Source of the DNA: Typha latifolia
Taxonomy: Eukaryota > Streptophyta > Magnoliopsida > Poales > Typhaceae
Reading direction: 5' to 3'
Assembly (NCBI GenBank): GCA_019914945.1
Contig: CM034113.1
Span: 2,956,850-3,020,849, forward strand
DNA: 64,000 nt
Shown here one piece after another: positions 1-10,696 of this stretch (positions are counted from its first letter, which is position 1; each line of letters begins with the position of its first letter). Under the pieces are notes generated by a model. The model saw only the letters and a list, made by a program, of their open reading frames with translations. It was not told where the DNA came from and did no database searches. The position numbers and the translations under genes were made by a program.

Positions 1-16
1 GTGGTTCATAACAATT

Positions 17-30
17 TGGTATCAAAGCCG
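17..30 (+). promoter_or_regulatory. Primer-binding site, initiator-Met tRNA type
   Basis: TGGTATCAAAGCC differs by one base from TGGTATCAGAGCC, the complement of the 3' end of plant initiator Met tRNA. It lies just after the probable LTR end and 37 bases before the gag ATG at 67. Confidence 0.7.
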
Positions 31-66
31 TCATTATCCTTGGACCAGTTGACAATCACACGAGGG

Positions 67-1065
67 ATGGTAACAAGAATAATTGATGAGACTTCTACGG
101 CTAGGGATTCACCATCGGCGACGACTACCCAACTACCTGAGAGCACAAATCCACCACTCGAACCGTCGACCCCATAGCCCTTGACATCTTAGCTGGAGGT
201 GCTTCAATCCTTGCAACCAATACAAGCATTCATAGCTGAGATGGTGTTCACTATTCATGAAGTCTGTGATGAATAGACTTCATGAATAGTCTGGCCTACA
301 CCAAAACTATTCATGAAGCCACCCGCAACTAGGGTCTAGCCCAAAACAGAGCGGGGTAGACCCTGGCATAAACTACCTACACCAACACTAGAGATTGGCC
401 TGAGCTACCTATGGCTAGGGCAAGCAATGGTCCAAACCAATGGGTCATGGAGTGGATGCCATAGCGGGCCCCCCTCCATGTGGTAGAAGGGACCCACGCG
501 GGGAACGAGGATGCCACCCATGAAGATGGGCCATTTGTAGGGGCTCAAGTTTGGACCATATGACTCGATTTCCCCAAGTTCGCGGGAGGTGATCCACTAG
601 TCTGGCTTTCGAGCGGATTAGTTCTTCACCTACCAATGGACCCCAGACCACTAGAAGGTCCTAATAGCCTCAGTCCACTTAGAGGATATCGCAATCAGAT
701 GGTTCCAAGCGGCACAACAAACTCAACAATTTCTATCTTGGGATGAGTTTGCGTCCGCCATATGTACTCAGTTTGGTCCAACTGAGTATGAAGACTTTCA
801 AGCAATCTTGACTAAGCTAACTCAACGGACCACAGTCCGAGCTTATCAAGAAAAGTTTGAGAGAATTTGCAACCGCGTACCGAGTTGGTTAGACTCAGCC
901 CCCCGCAACACCTTCATCAGTGGACTCAGGTCTGACATACAAGCGGAGGTCAAGGCCATGAGGCCTAGGACATTGTTGGAGGCCTTTTCTACAGCACCCA
1001 TGATGAAGGAGAAGGTCAAGGAGCTACGAAGAAGCTCGAAGATGCCATGGAGCCCTATAGACTAG
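67..1065 (+). pseudogene. gypsy gag remnant
   Basis: An ATG at 67 opens a reading that stops at 175. The best-preserved part is 808-1065, an 85-residue open stretch of retrotransposon gag type. It contains a YQEKFERI block, a FISGLR block and a DIQAEV block, which match the G3 gag at 16270-17049 (EYQAEFERV, FISGLWDEIQVDI). Upstream there are stops and a missing amphipathic segment. It would have encoded the capsid/nucleocapsid polyprotein. The zinc knuckle is displaced to 5060 by the insertion at 1141. Confidence 0.65.
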
Positions 1066-1679
1066 AGAGGATCTCGATCGGCTCCATCAAACAATGCTAG
1101 ATTTGATCCTCCCACTTGGCCTCAAGGGGAGAAGCCCCTATGTAATGCCCCCGCTCGGCACGGGCACGTGAATGCCGACGCGCCCATACGGCACACGTGG
1201 CGCACGCGACAGATCGGGCAGGGCCCGTCACGCACATATATACTCCTGTGCACATATAATCATGATATCATCAAATAATACCTGCTAACATATCCATACT
1301 CACATAATCCAACACCAAATAAATAATATTATAAACCAAATAAACATGTTAACATATGAATATCCAAGTCTACAATAATATATACTAGACCACTACATAA
1401 TCTAGTAGGACCCACGCAGACCACGACAAACCATCAAGATACAACTAAACAAATGATACACGAGTACACTATAATCTGACATGTACTATACGAATCATCG
1501 TCTGATACAATAAAGTACGGATATAACAATCAACGATACAACTCAATTTCTATACAAACTATCATCTATATAGTCTCGCACCTATAGCTCACCTTATCAA
1601 TCTAAAATACCTGATACACTTAGTTAGGATCTTTTTTATTGCATTAGTTATTTATTTTCATTTAAATAAAATTTCTATA

Positions 1680-1870
1680 AGTCGCGTTCGAACGCAGGAG
1701 CGGTCGCGTTCGAACGCCCTTACGAACGCCTACATTAGGTTCGCAAATATAGAGAATGCATATTGTGCGTTCGAACGTGGTCGGGCGAGTTCGAACGCCA
1801 GCGCTCGAATGCCTGCATCGCGTTCGCACATACAGAGAATGTCTTTTGTGCATTCGAATGCAATCGACGG
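1680..1870 (+). repeat. Array of GCGTTCGAACGC palindromes in the P LTR
   Basis: Several complete or near-complete copies of GCGTTCGAACGC and half-sites (GTTCGCA, CGAACGC) lie within about 190 bases. They are separated by spacers such as ACAGAGAATG. The layout looks like a partly duplicated module of roughly 75-80 bases. The same array is present in the other P-type LTRs of the window. Confidence 0.85.
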
Positions 1871-1923
1871 GAATCCTCTAGAATTAGGGTTACTTATTGT
1901 TTTAGGACTTGTTGGCTAGCATC

Positions 1924-1931
1924 TATAAATA
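1924..1931 (+). promoter_or_regulatory. Probable TATA box of the P LTR
   Basis: TATAAATA is followed at a fixed spacing by GTGGATGGCAG, a block conserved in other P LTRs (TATAAA at 10997, reverse TTTATA at 6057, 12238 and 17679). Conservation of position supports a core promoter. There is no transcript evidence. Confidence 0.5.
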
Positions 1932-2989
1932 TGTGGATGGCAGTCAACTACATTATGCTATTGGATTATTGATTTCTTGCCTCCTATCTTCTCTCTAGAC
2001 TCTCTCCCTCCTCCCTCTTCACCATCCTGCCACCTCTACCGTTGGCAAGATTTCTCCTAACTTCTAATCTCCCTCGACTGTCGAGTCACCCCTCTTCTTT
2101 GGGATCTCAACTACTTTGTTCCTTTCATCTATATCCCTTAATCACATTCACCATCCACCTTCATCTCCATACCCATCAATAACCCTAACATCCACTCCAC
2201 CAATCACCACCACTATCACCCACGTTATTCCGTGTTTTTGTCCCTTTTGAAGTTCGAATCTGTGAAGAGCGTAAATACATGTAAATTAGGAAATTACGGA
2301 TCTAACCCACTCGGTTTCGTAATTGTATGACTACCGGAGAATAGCTGACGAATATTTTCCCATAGTTGCGCGAATTGATTCTTATAATACATCCACATCT
2401 TGAAAGAAACATTGTGTAGCCTATCTTTTGGTACCGTAACCCATCAACTAGTATCGGAGCCCATCAATATCTTCTTAGGATATCTCCAGTCGCTATCACG
2501 TACCACATATCTAAGAGGGTTAGAAAAAAAAATAGAGTCATGAGCAAAAAAACTTAGTTTATATACCTTACCCCGAATCAGTGATGTCAAATAGAGAGTA
2601 AATCATGCATTGGATAATATGAATCAGAAAGAGCATGTTGTCATATATGAACATATCTATATGTATCCTCAATGACATATATATAAATAAAATCAATTCT
2701 CATGAATGAGCATATTATATCCTCAACCAAAATTATATCTCATGATGAAATTACAATATAACATCACCGAATATGATAACATATCATGTATAACAATCAT
2801 GATCCAATAATAGTAGTCATATCAATGATGATCCATGAAGCATGCTAACCACTAGATAATCGTATATGTCAGAGCCAGATATAATCCACATATCTCTCAC
2901 TATCACAATCATCCGTTTCAACTCTAAATAACATCCATCATGCTGGACTATGGTACCTAGCCCCAAACTCGATACACATCATGCTAGAA

Positions 2990-3195
2990 GCTCAGAGCAT
3001 ACCCTATCATACGCTAAGAGTATCTCTAGAGATAAATCATATCCTACCATACGCTAAGGGCATCTCAGAAGAAAGTAATCATACCCTACCATATGCTAAG
3101 GGTATATCAATGATAGTTGTACTCTCTCATACGCTAAGAGTACAACTATCAGCTATCACCATACTTTATCATACGCTAAGAGTATGTCCAGTTAC
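2990..3195. repeat. Degenerate hairpin repeat array inside the family-L LTR
   Basis: About five tandem units share CATACGCTAAG followed by AGTAT or GGTAT, usually preceded by ATACCCT or a similar sequence, so each unit can form a short stem. The copy at 25302 has one such unit near 26335. The reversed copy has one near 49925-49950. The array is therefore an expansion within this LTR. Confidence 0.7.
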
Positions 3196-3659
3196 AGTCT
3201 AGACTAGATACCGTTCTAATCATCACATCACATACACAAATATTTTTATGACTTCTTATATGCATATATCCGGTACTACAATAGATCATGCAACTCAGAA
3301 ATTTAGGTGGTAAAGAAGCCAAGAGAAAATAATGTAATGCAGACTCCAACTATGTATCTAACACATGCATACTCTTGGTAGTTTACCACATGCACACTCA
3401 TGCTAGAGATCATCTCGGTATAAAATCATAACAGTATAATCATCTCCAATCATCTCTATATATCACCAATGTACTCATATCCCAAATCAGCCTAATCAAA
3501 TGCATGATAAAATATGCTTGACTGAAATCATCTCTAGATAAAATCATATAATTATGCTAGAGGCCAAAACATATATGTACAAAGATATCCCTCATGTCCA
3601 TTAATCAACTATAACACATAACTAGCAAGATCCACGGGGTCTCAAATAAGGGGGTTCGG

Positions 3660-4330
3660 AGTTTGAAAATATTTAAATAACATAATGTTAGTTGTTTATC
3701 CGATTATAATATGTTCGAGTAAAATATAATATTTTATTAGGTTTAAAATTGATTAGATTCATAAGATAAGTTTAATTGTGATAATATTAATATGCTATTT
3801 CAATAATTTATATTTATTTACTAAAAATCCTAGTTTGCTAATTACAGAATAAGTAATAAGTAAATAGTAATTTATCTCATTTTTGTAAATAACCAAAGAC
3901 GACTATATATATATGATTTAATAAAAATATAATTATAAAAAATAATATTATTAATACTTATTTTATAATACCTACTTTTATTTAATTAATCATAAATTAT
4001 ATGCAAAATAGTCATTATCCTGTTATAATATGCAAGTCTAGTATTCCATTTTATACAAACTATTAGACAATAATAATATACTAAAAATAGTTATATAAAA
4101 TATAAATATAAATGTAAGATTATTATGAATGAGACTACATATTGTAATCTAATAAATGATAACTAAATTGTAAATAAATTTATAGGCAATATTTATAATT
4201 AAAATTAATAAATTATTATACTAAAAATACTTAGTAAAATTATATTAGTAAGTGTAAATTATCAAAATAATTAATTATATAAATAGACTAATTTACTTAA
4301 CATTAAAAAATAATTATATATAAAAAAATA
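3660..4330. other. AT-rich body of the family-L LTR, no gene
   Basis: Very AT-rich sequence without long open reading frames. The same position in the other family-L copies is also AT-rich (27120-27800 and 49200-49690). Confidence 0.7.
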
Positions 4331-4614
4331 ATCCTCTTTGCTACAGCGCTGGGCTCAGCCTAGCACTATCTGCTACAATGCTGGGCCGAGCCCAGCAGTG
4401 TTGCAACAAGAGGAGGAGAAGGAACCGAGAATGGAGAAGAAGAAAGAAGAAAGAAGAAAGAAGAAAGGAAAAGAAGAGAAGAGAAGAGAAGAAGAAAAGA
4501 AAGGAAAGGAGGAAGAGGACTTGGCGCCGGCGGGGAGGGCACTGGCCGCAAGTGGCCAGCCAGCTGTCGGCCTCTCGCCGACGGCTCAGCTTCGGCGAGC
4601 TCGAGCCCAGAGTG

Positions 4615-4620
4615 CAAGCA

Positions 4621-4671
<51 letters not shown>

Positions 4672-4800
4672 GAGGAGAGAGGAGGCTCACCGCGTTAGTG
4701 GAGGCGAAGGCGGCCTGCAGCCGACGTCAGTAGGGGGAAAGAGAGAGAGAGTAACCAAAATAGAGAGAGAGAGAGAGAAAGAGAGATTTGGAGGGAGAGA
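4615..4800. repeat. GA-rich low-complexity tract
   Basis: Long runs of GA and GGA repeats belonging to the family-L LTR. The long charged open frames crossing it (Lys/Glu/Arg on plus, Ser/Leu on minus) are by-products of the repeat. Confidence 0.85.
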
Positions 4801-5023
4801 CAGAGGCGGTGGGGGGTTGGCAACGGCGTTGGGGCCCGCCGTGGCCAGCTGACCGCAGCCGGTTGGCTGTAGCGATGCTAGGGGCTACATGGCACCCCCA
4901 TGTTGCACCCATTTGCATGGGCACGAGGCCAGCCACACTGTGGCCGGCCACGTCGTGCCTATAATAGATTTTGATTTTGATTTTTTTTAATTTTTTTTAA
5001 TTTTTTAAGGATAGGTTGTTACA

Positions 5024-5557
5024 CCCTACACCCTAGTGCTCCTCTCATTGACTTGAGGAAATGCGAGCCAAGGGATTGTGCTTCTATTGCGACGAAAAGT
5101 TTGCTCCGGGCCACAAGTGTGGAAAACAACTTGCGACGATTATGTTCCTCGGAGGGGATGAGGAGTGCGAAATGAAGCCATAGGGCGATGAAGAGGAGGT
5201 AGCGGATATGGAGGCCAGAGACCACAAGGACAAGGTGCATATCGAGTTGAGCTTACATGCCTATTCGGGCTCGCGAGCACCTCGAACCCTATATGAGTAG
5301 AGGGTTCGATCAAGAAGCACGGAGTTAATATACTAATTGACTCGGGCAGCACACATAATTTCATGGATGAGAAGTTGGTGTGACAAATTGGGTTGAGGGT
5401 GACTCCAACCATCGGATTTGATGTAGCCATCGGAGATGGCATAGTCTTGTGGATCGATAATAGGTGCGATGGAATTGAGGTGCAAATCCAAGGTGAGATA
5501 TTCCGGTTGGACCTACACCCGCTGGTGCTCAAGGGGGCCGACTTGGTCCTAGGAGTT
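5024..5557 (+). pseudogene. Zinc knuckle and aspartic protease of gypsy G1
   Basis: Resumes G1 after the solo LTR. Near 5060-5120 lies a zinc-knuckle region (CFYCDEKF..GHKC), then an acidic linker, then the aspartic protease with the active-site LIDSGSTHNF block near 5333-5362 and a terminal GADLVLG block near 5540. In-frame stops interrupt the reading, for example after the acidic ECEMKP block and just before VRSRSTE. The ILG end of the protease is cut by the minus-strand LTR starting at 5558. Confidence 0.75.
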
Positions 5558-6367
5558 TGATAAGGCTACGGAATGATTCCTTTAAGATTTGGATTTATTG
5601 GAGGAAGTAGTCTACGAAACTAAGTGTAATATTCACCAAATATTTTCCCGTAGTCAGAAAATTATGAAACTAAATGGAATCGATCCATAACTCCCTAATC
5701 TACATTTTTTCACATATTCAAACTAAAACTATGACAAAAATACGATGTATTGTGGATGATGGTGGTGATGACGGGTGGAGTGGATGTTAGGGTTATGGAT
5801 GATAATAGAGATGAGGATAGATGATTGATGTTGTTTAAGTGATAAAGACGAAGGAAAAGAAGTGGTCAAGATCCCAAGGAAAAGGGAGGACCCGATAGAT
5901 GAGGGAGATTATAAATTAGGATAGACCTTGCCAATGGTAGATATGATAGATTGGTGAAGAGGGAGGAGGGAGATTAGGGTAGAGAAGATAGAGTGAAGAT
6001 AGGAGGCAAGAAATCAATAATCCAATAGCATAATAAATTTGGCTAGTATTCACACCTTTATAGAGGCTACCCAACAAGCTAAAATATAATTATTAACCCT
6101 AATTCTAAAAGATTCCCATCGATTGTGTTTGAACGCGCCTGATCGCATTCGAACGAACAAAAGGCATTCTTTGTATGTGCGAACGCGATGCAAGCGTTCG
6201 AACGCGCCCGACCGCGTTCGAATGCACATTTTGTGAACCTGATGCAGGCGTTCGCAAGGGCGTTCAAACGCGACCCCTTCCGCGTTCGAACGCGACCTAT
6301 AGAAATTTTATTTTAATAAAAATAAACAACTAATGTAATAAAAAAAAGATCATAACTAAATGTATCA
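5558..6367 (-). mobile_element. 3' LTR of minus-strand gypsy G2 (family P)
   Basis: TGATAAGGCTACGG to ATGTATCA on the plus strand. The polypurine tract lies immediately to the right, so this is the 3' LTR of a minus-strand copy. It holds the palindrome array (about 6125-6290) and a reverse TATA box at 6057-6062. The matching 5' LTR is missing because the element ends at the inverted junction near 10262. The preceding five bases are GAGTT. Confidence 0.8.
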
Positions 6368-6376
6368 GCCCACCAC

Positions 6377-6388
6377 GCTTCCCCCACC
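6377..6388 (-). promoter_or_regulatory. Polypurine tract of G2
   Basis: On the minus strand GGTGGGGGAAGC ends about ten bases before the LTR, matching the plus-strand tract at 10677-10686. Confidence 0.6.
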
Positions 6389-6390
6389 TT

Positions 6391-7730
6391 GTCCTCAAGG
6401 TGAAAAATCAGGGAAATGCTCCAAAATATCAGTCTCTAACTCCTATATCGCCTCATCGAATGGCTTACTAAGCCACTTGACTAGAATCTCCATCTCCAAT
6501 CTAGTACCATATCGTCATCAGCGCCTAACAAGTATATGAACTGGCTCTATGATCTTTGTCTCCTCCAATGGCTCTGATAGAACTGAACCAACGACCTCAT
6601 GATCTTCAATTCGCTCCCTATGACTGCGATCCTAAACTTGTTTTATATGGTTTTGAGCAAGTTTAGGATGGGCACGCAACCTCCTCAATGTGGCGTCTCT
6701 ATCCATCAAAGCTAAGTCCATCTCTGTCCGATCTGCAGATGTCACTAGATAATAAGTGCGTAATGTCGGAGCCGTGCGCCCATACACCGCCTCAAATAGA
6801 GTCATGTCAATGCTATTTTGGTAGGTAGTGTTATAAGACCACTCCGCCTGCGGTAAGAACTCCAACTATTGTATTAGCATCTCTCCAACAAAGCATCTCA
6901 AGTACTGCTCAATGCCTCAATTGACCACCTCGGTTTGGCTGTCCGTTTGTGGATGGTAGGCCAAACTGAAGTTCAATTGACTCTCCTGTAATCTAAAAAA
7001 CTCCGTCTAAAAATTACTCATAAATACACGATCACAATCCGAGACAATCGTGCGTTGCATGCCATGTAACTGAGCAACATCTCTTACAAAAATTTCAGCC
7101 ACTAACGTGGCTGGAAATGGATGTGACAATGCCGAAAAGTGCGCATACTTGCTCAACTTGTCAATGACCACAAAAATAACTAAATAGCCACGTACCAGCG
7201 GATGACCCTCTATGAAATCCATAGAAATGTCTTCTCAAACACGATCCAGTATAGGTAAAGGCTGAAGTAATCCGGTCGGTTTCAATATGGTTGCCTTAGC
7301 CTTTTTACAGACTTCGCAAGCACGGACAAAACTCCTCACATCCCGCCTCAATCCTAGCCACGTGCAACTCTGAGATATCCTCATATAAGTCTTCAAGACA
7401 CCCTCATGACCAGCCTTTGGAGTTCGGTGGAAGTGCTCTAATAATTTCTGCCGCAACCCATCATTTGTGGGCACCCGAATGCATCCGCGGTCCAGTAGCA
7501 AACTGCCTCGATTTTCTAACTCTAGATGGCGCTCCGAATCATCCATCACCTCCTGTAACAATCTCACAATATCTGGGTCAGATGTACATGCATACCTTAG
7601 CTCATCAAGAAAAGGAAAAGTGGGAGAAGAATAGGCTGCATGCTCAGCGGTGTCGGGTTGGCGTGATAGTGTATCAGCCGCTCTATTTTCCGTTCCTTTC
7701 TTGTATTAAATTTCATAATCATACCCCAGC
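6391..7730 (-). pseudogene. gypsy G2 integrase
   Basis: The zinc-binding N-terminus is open at 7235-7567, with the two His of HFHRTPKAGHEG and the two Cys of CEVC. The catalytic core is at 7007-7222, with the first Asp in VVIDKLSKYAHF and the second in IVSDCDRVF. A fragment at 6632-6865 has the AEWSYNT and PFEAVYGR blocks. Compared with G3, about 190 bases are missing near 6615, between the core and the C-terminal tail. Several frameshifts make it non-functional. Confidence 0.8.
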
Positions 7731-8760
7731 AATTTTGTGACCCATCTTTGCTGCGCCGGAGTGTGAATACGCTATCCCATAAAGTATGGAAGGCTCCTTT
7801 GATCGGTTCAAATAATGAATCTCCTACCGATCAAATAAGGCATCCACTTTGTCACCGCATGCATAATTGCCAACATCTCTCTCTCATAAGTCGATAATTG
7901 CTGAAATTTTTGTGATAAAGACTTACTAATAAAGGTTGTGGGATGTCCTCCTTACATTAGTCCAGCTCCTATGCCAACTCCCGACGTATCACATTCCACA
8001 ATGAACTCTTTGGTGAAGTCCGGTAGCGCTAAAATGGGCGCCGTCGTCATTGCTGTTTTTAGTTTTTCAAAGGCTATAGTGGCTTCATCCATCCATCCAT
8101 CTAAAAGAGTCCTTCTTCAACAAAGAAGTGAGAGGAGCAGCGATCTTGCCATACCCGGCAATGAAGCGATGATAATATCCGGTCAGCCCCAAAAATCGTC
8201 GCAATCTGGTGGTGGTAGTAGGAATAGGCCAAGCGGGTCATGCATGCCACCTTTTGAGGATCCGCCGCTACACCTTCCGCTGAGATGATGTGGCCTAAAT
8301 ACTCCACTTGTGGTACCCCCCATAGGCACTTAGACTTCTTGATCTTCAGCTAGTTTTGCTTCAACAAATTCACCACATCCTCCAAATGCCGCCAATGCTC
8401 CAATTCAATCCTGCTATACACCAAAATGTCATAAAAAAATACCAAATTATACTTTTGCAATAGAGGGCAAAATATATCATTCATGAGGCCTTGAAAAGTA
8501 GGTGGAGCATTGGTGAGACCAAAAGACATCACCTGGAACTCGTAATGCCCGTTCGGAGCTCGAAATATAGTCTTGTGCACATTCGCCGGGTGAACTCTAA
8601 TTTGATGATATCCAGCCCTCAAGTCAAGCTTGCTGAATATAGTCACTCTTGCAAGCTCGTCCAACAGCTCCTCTACATCTGAAATGGGGTACTGGTCCTT
8701 GACGGTAATGGCATTTAGTGCCTGATAGTTGACACAAAAATGCCATGTCCCATTTGCACT
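7731..8760 (-). pseudogene. gypsy G2 reverse transcriptase and RNase H
   Basis: The open part 8350-8664 has FSKLDLRAGYHQIRV, FGLTNAPPTFQ and the catalytic block read here as FFYDILVYS. The first Asp of the usual FDD is Tyr, which should abolish polymerase activity. The connection and RNase H segments follow at 8101-8307 and below, with frameshifts. The relation to G3 (14130-15042) is clear. Confidence 0.8.
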
Positions 8761-8789
8761 AATAACATGTGCAATGAGTATGTGCTATG

Positions 8790-9640
8790 ACTTAGTTAAA
8801 TGGGGCCTTGCTCCAACATCACGACTACCATCTTGGAGATAAATTCTTTTTGCACATGTGGATACCGATATGGCCTCACATTTGCCGGTGCAGTCTCGGG
8901 CACAATCTCTATGCGATGGTCTGCCGTTCTCCTTGGTGGCAACTCCATTGGTTCCTCAAACAGTCCAGCAAATTTGTCTAATAAATTAGACAACTCGATG
9001 GTAGTATCTAGACTCATTTGAGGCTCGTCTCCTGCTGGTCCTAACTGAAGAAGATAGGCCAAATCACTCGCACATGGTAGCCCCACCATCAGCCGCATCA
9101 TAGGAATCGGCAGAGATCGAACGCCATCAAGCCGCACGTTTTTGTTTCCTTGCTTAAATTTCATCCACATGCTCCAAAAATCAAAAGTGGCGGATCCCAA
9201 GCTTTGTAACCACTGAGTGCCAAGGACAATGTCTGCTCCTCACAGCGCCAACGGATACAAGTCCACAATGATGTCATGTTCTTGCACTTGTATACCGACC
9301 CGGTAACATAGGCTCTTTGCCTTAAGCTTCGTGCCGTCTTCAATAGCAACATCAAACCTCGTGGTCGGTTCAGCATCCAAGCCTTGGAAAGCATTGTGTG
9401 CACATCCTCATATGCATGCATCAATATTTCAGCTTGGAAATCTTCCTCCGCGCCCTCCTCAATGGCCTCCTTATGGGCCTCCTCTGAACACTCTCCATCA
9501 TCAACAACCTCATCATCCTCCTCGAGACCGTTGATGAGCATCACATTCCCGATTGGTTTGGGACACCGATGACCGGGGGTGAAACGTTTATCGCATCGAA
9601 AGCAAAGGCCCTTCGCTCTTCTCTCCTCCACCTAGGCAGG
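8790..9640 (-). pseudogene. gypsy G2 zinc knuckle and protease
   Basis: An open frame at 9161-9631 begins RRAKGLCFRCDKRFTPGHRC, a zinc knuckle, followed by an acidic linker. The reading then jumps from HAYEDVHTMLS to a segment unlike the G3 protease, so the DSG active site is lost by deletion. The segment 8796-9200 is the linker before reverse transcriptase and contains the DLAYLLQLGP and LFEEPMELPP blocks shared with G3. Confidence 0.75.
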
Positions 9641-10261
9641 CGTGAGAGTTCGAATGGGGGGGTTTATCTTGTGCCTCCTCTAACATCGGAAGAAGGTCTC
9701 AAAGGTGGTCGTGGTCTAGTACTCACAGTCGTTGTCTTTGAACCCGCAGAATTTTCAGCCGACATTGTAGGCGCAAACCGTCTATCTCGGTTACCCCAAC
9801 TTGTTTTTGCTGCCATCTTGAGAGTCTTATCTTTTTGCTCCATCCTCACGGCCTTCTCAAAGGCCTCCTCAAGAGTGGTAGGACAAAGAGCATAAATATC
9901 CACTTGTATCTCATCTCGCAACCCTGAAATGAATGTGCTCATCAATGTCGGTTCGGGCCAAGGTGGCTCACAATGACTAACTTTTTCGAATTTAGCTTGC
10001 TACTCCAATACGATCGTCCTTTGAACTATCTTGCTTAATGTGACAGCAAAATCTTCATATGTCGCGGTCCTAAATCTACGTGTAGTCCTCCTACAAAACT
10101 CAGCCTAACCGATAAATCCTCTACCACGAATAACCAATCTATACCAATGCAATGTCGTTTCTTGGAGGTGAAAGCTTGCCATCTAGACATTTGCATCCTC
10201 CGCAGTCCCTTGACAATCAAAGTATTGTTCAACTTAAAACACCCAATCCATTGGATCACCG
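9641..10261 (-). pseudogene. gypsy G2 gag, truncated
   Basis: The open part 9664-9945 carries FISGLRDEIQVDIYALCPTT and KAVRMEQKDKTLKMA, matching the G3 gag. Upstream (10035-10259) are shifted frames. The gag ends at the junction near 10262 and its N-terminus is absent. Confidence 0.75.
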
Positions 10262-10696
10262 CTTTGGGTATTTATAAGGGTGCAACCATATCGGCAAGAT
10301 ACCTTGCGTCCAACGCAAAACCAGAAGTTAGCACATCGCTACTTCGGTCTGTTTCGGGTGTTAGAGCGTATTAGACCAATTGCATATCCTTTGGAGTTGT
10401 TGGAGGGGTCGAGAGTGCATCCTGTCTTCCATGTTTCATTGCTGAGGGAGCGGATCGGAGAGCATAAGGTCATTTGATCAGTTTTACCAGAGCCATTGGA
10501 GGAAATAGAGATCATAGAGCTAGTTCGTGTACTTGCTAGGTGTCGACGACGACATGGTACCAGATTAGAGATGGAGATTCTAATTGAGTGGCTCGGCAAG
10601 CCATTCGATGAGGCGATATTGGAGTTGGAGATTGACATTTTGGAGTGTTTCCCTGACTTTTCACCTTGAGGGCAAGGTGGGGGAAGCATGGTTGGC
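10262..10696 (+). pseudogene. Plus-strand gypsy integrase C-terminal tail (P family)
   Basis: Starts with a WVFIRVQPYRQ block and continues through LAHRYFGLFRVLERI, GSRVHPVFHVSLL and IEWLGKPFDEA to the stop before the PPT. The last part resembles the degenerate chromodomain region of chromovirus integrases (inference). It abuts the oppositely oriented gag of G2, so it marks an inversion or recombination junction. One stop lies in the tail (10477). Confidence 0.75.
10677..10686 (+). promoter_or_regulatory. Polypurine tract
   Basis: GGTGGGGGAAG lies ten bases upstream of the LTR that starts at 10697. It primes plus-strand synthesis in LTR elements. Confidence 0.6.

Larger units (their letters stand above)
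1..1140 (+). mobile_element. 5' part of a Ty3/gypsy element, plus strand (G1)
   Basis: The window opens a few bases upstream of a primer-binding site, so the 5' LTR lies outside. A decayed gag reading follows. The same element resumes at 5024 with a zinc knuckle and aspartic protease. The gap is an inserted solo LTR flanked by the 5-base duplication CCCTA (1136-1140 and 5024-5028). G1 is cut again at 5558 by a minus-strand LTR inside the protease region. Reverse transcriptase and integrase of this copy are not contiguous with it. It is a fossil. Confidence 0.8.
1612..2466 (+). mobile_element. Solo LTR of the palindrome-rich gypsy family P
   Basis: TGATACACTTAG to AGCCCATCA, flanked by ATACC (1607-1611) and ATATC (2467-2471), a 5-base duplication with one difference. 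The uninterrupted homologous site is visible in the family-L copy near 25755. Orientation follows from comparison with LTRs that have an adjacent PPT or PBS. It contains the GCGTTCGAACGC array, a TATA box and a CT-rich tract. It is nested inside the 1141-5023 LTR, so it is younger than that LTR. Confidence 0.88.
1141..5023. mobile_element. Solo LTR of a long-LTR retrotransposon (family L), inserted in G1 gag
   Basis: The element runs from TGTAATGCCC to GTTGTTACA and is flanked by the exact 5-base duplication CCCTA. No coding sequence of its own is visible. It consists of a GC-rich terminus, a long AT-rich body, a hairpin-repeat array near 3000-3190, a GA-rich low-complexity block at 4430-4800 and a GC-rich end. 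Related copies are at 25302-28218, 48582-50886 (opposite orientation) and as a fragment at 19975-20300. Without the nested P LTR it is about 3.0 kb. LTRs of this size suggest Del/Tekay-type chromoviruses (inference). Transcription strand is not determinable from a solo LTR. Confidence 0.85.
6368..10261 (-). mobile_element. Internal region of minus-strand gypsy G2
   Basis: Reading leftwards on the minus strand the order is gag (10261-9640), zinc knuckle and protease (9630-8800), reverse transcriptase/RNase H (8760-7730) and integrase (7730-6391), then PPT and 3' LTR. This is the gypsy order. Reading frames are broken in each domain. The copy is truncated in gag at about 10262, where it meets a plus-strand integrase tail. 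Confidence 0.82.

Noticed and set aside
2990..3195. CRISPR-like repeat spacing
   Set aside because: Units are degenerate, contiguous with the LTR and in plant DNA; no cas genes.
2981..3202. 73-residue open frame with a repeated SIPYHTLRV-like unit
   Set aside because: It is the translation of the hairpin repeat array, not a repeat protein.
4338..4733. Long charged open frames on both strands
   Set aside because: They cross GA-rich low-complexity DNA inside a solo LTR; no protein family and no codon structure.
6368..10261. Possible endogenous pararetrovirus
   Set aside because: LTRs, primer-binding site, PPT and the gag-PR-RT-RH-IN order identify Ty3/gypsy retrotransposons; no movement protein or coat signature was seen.
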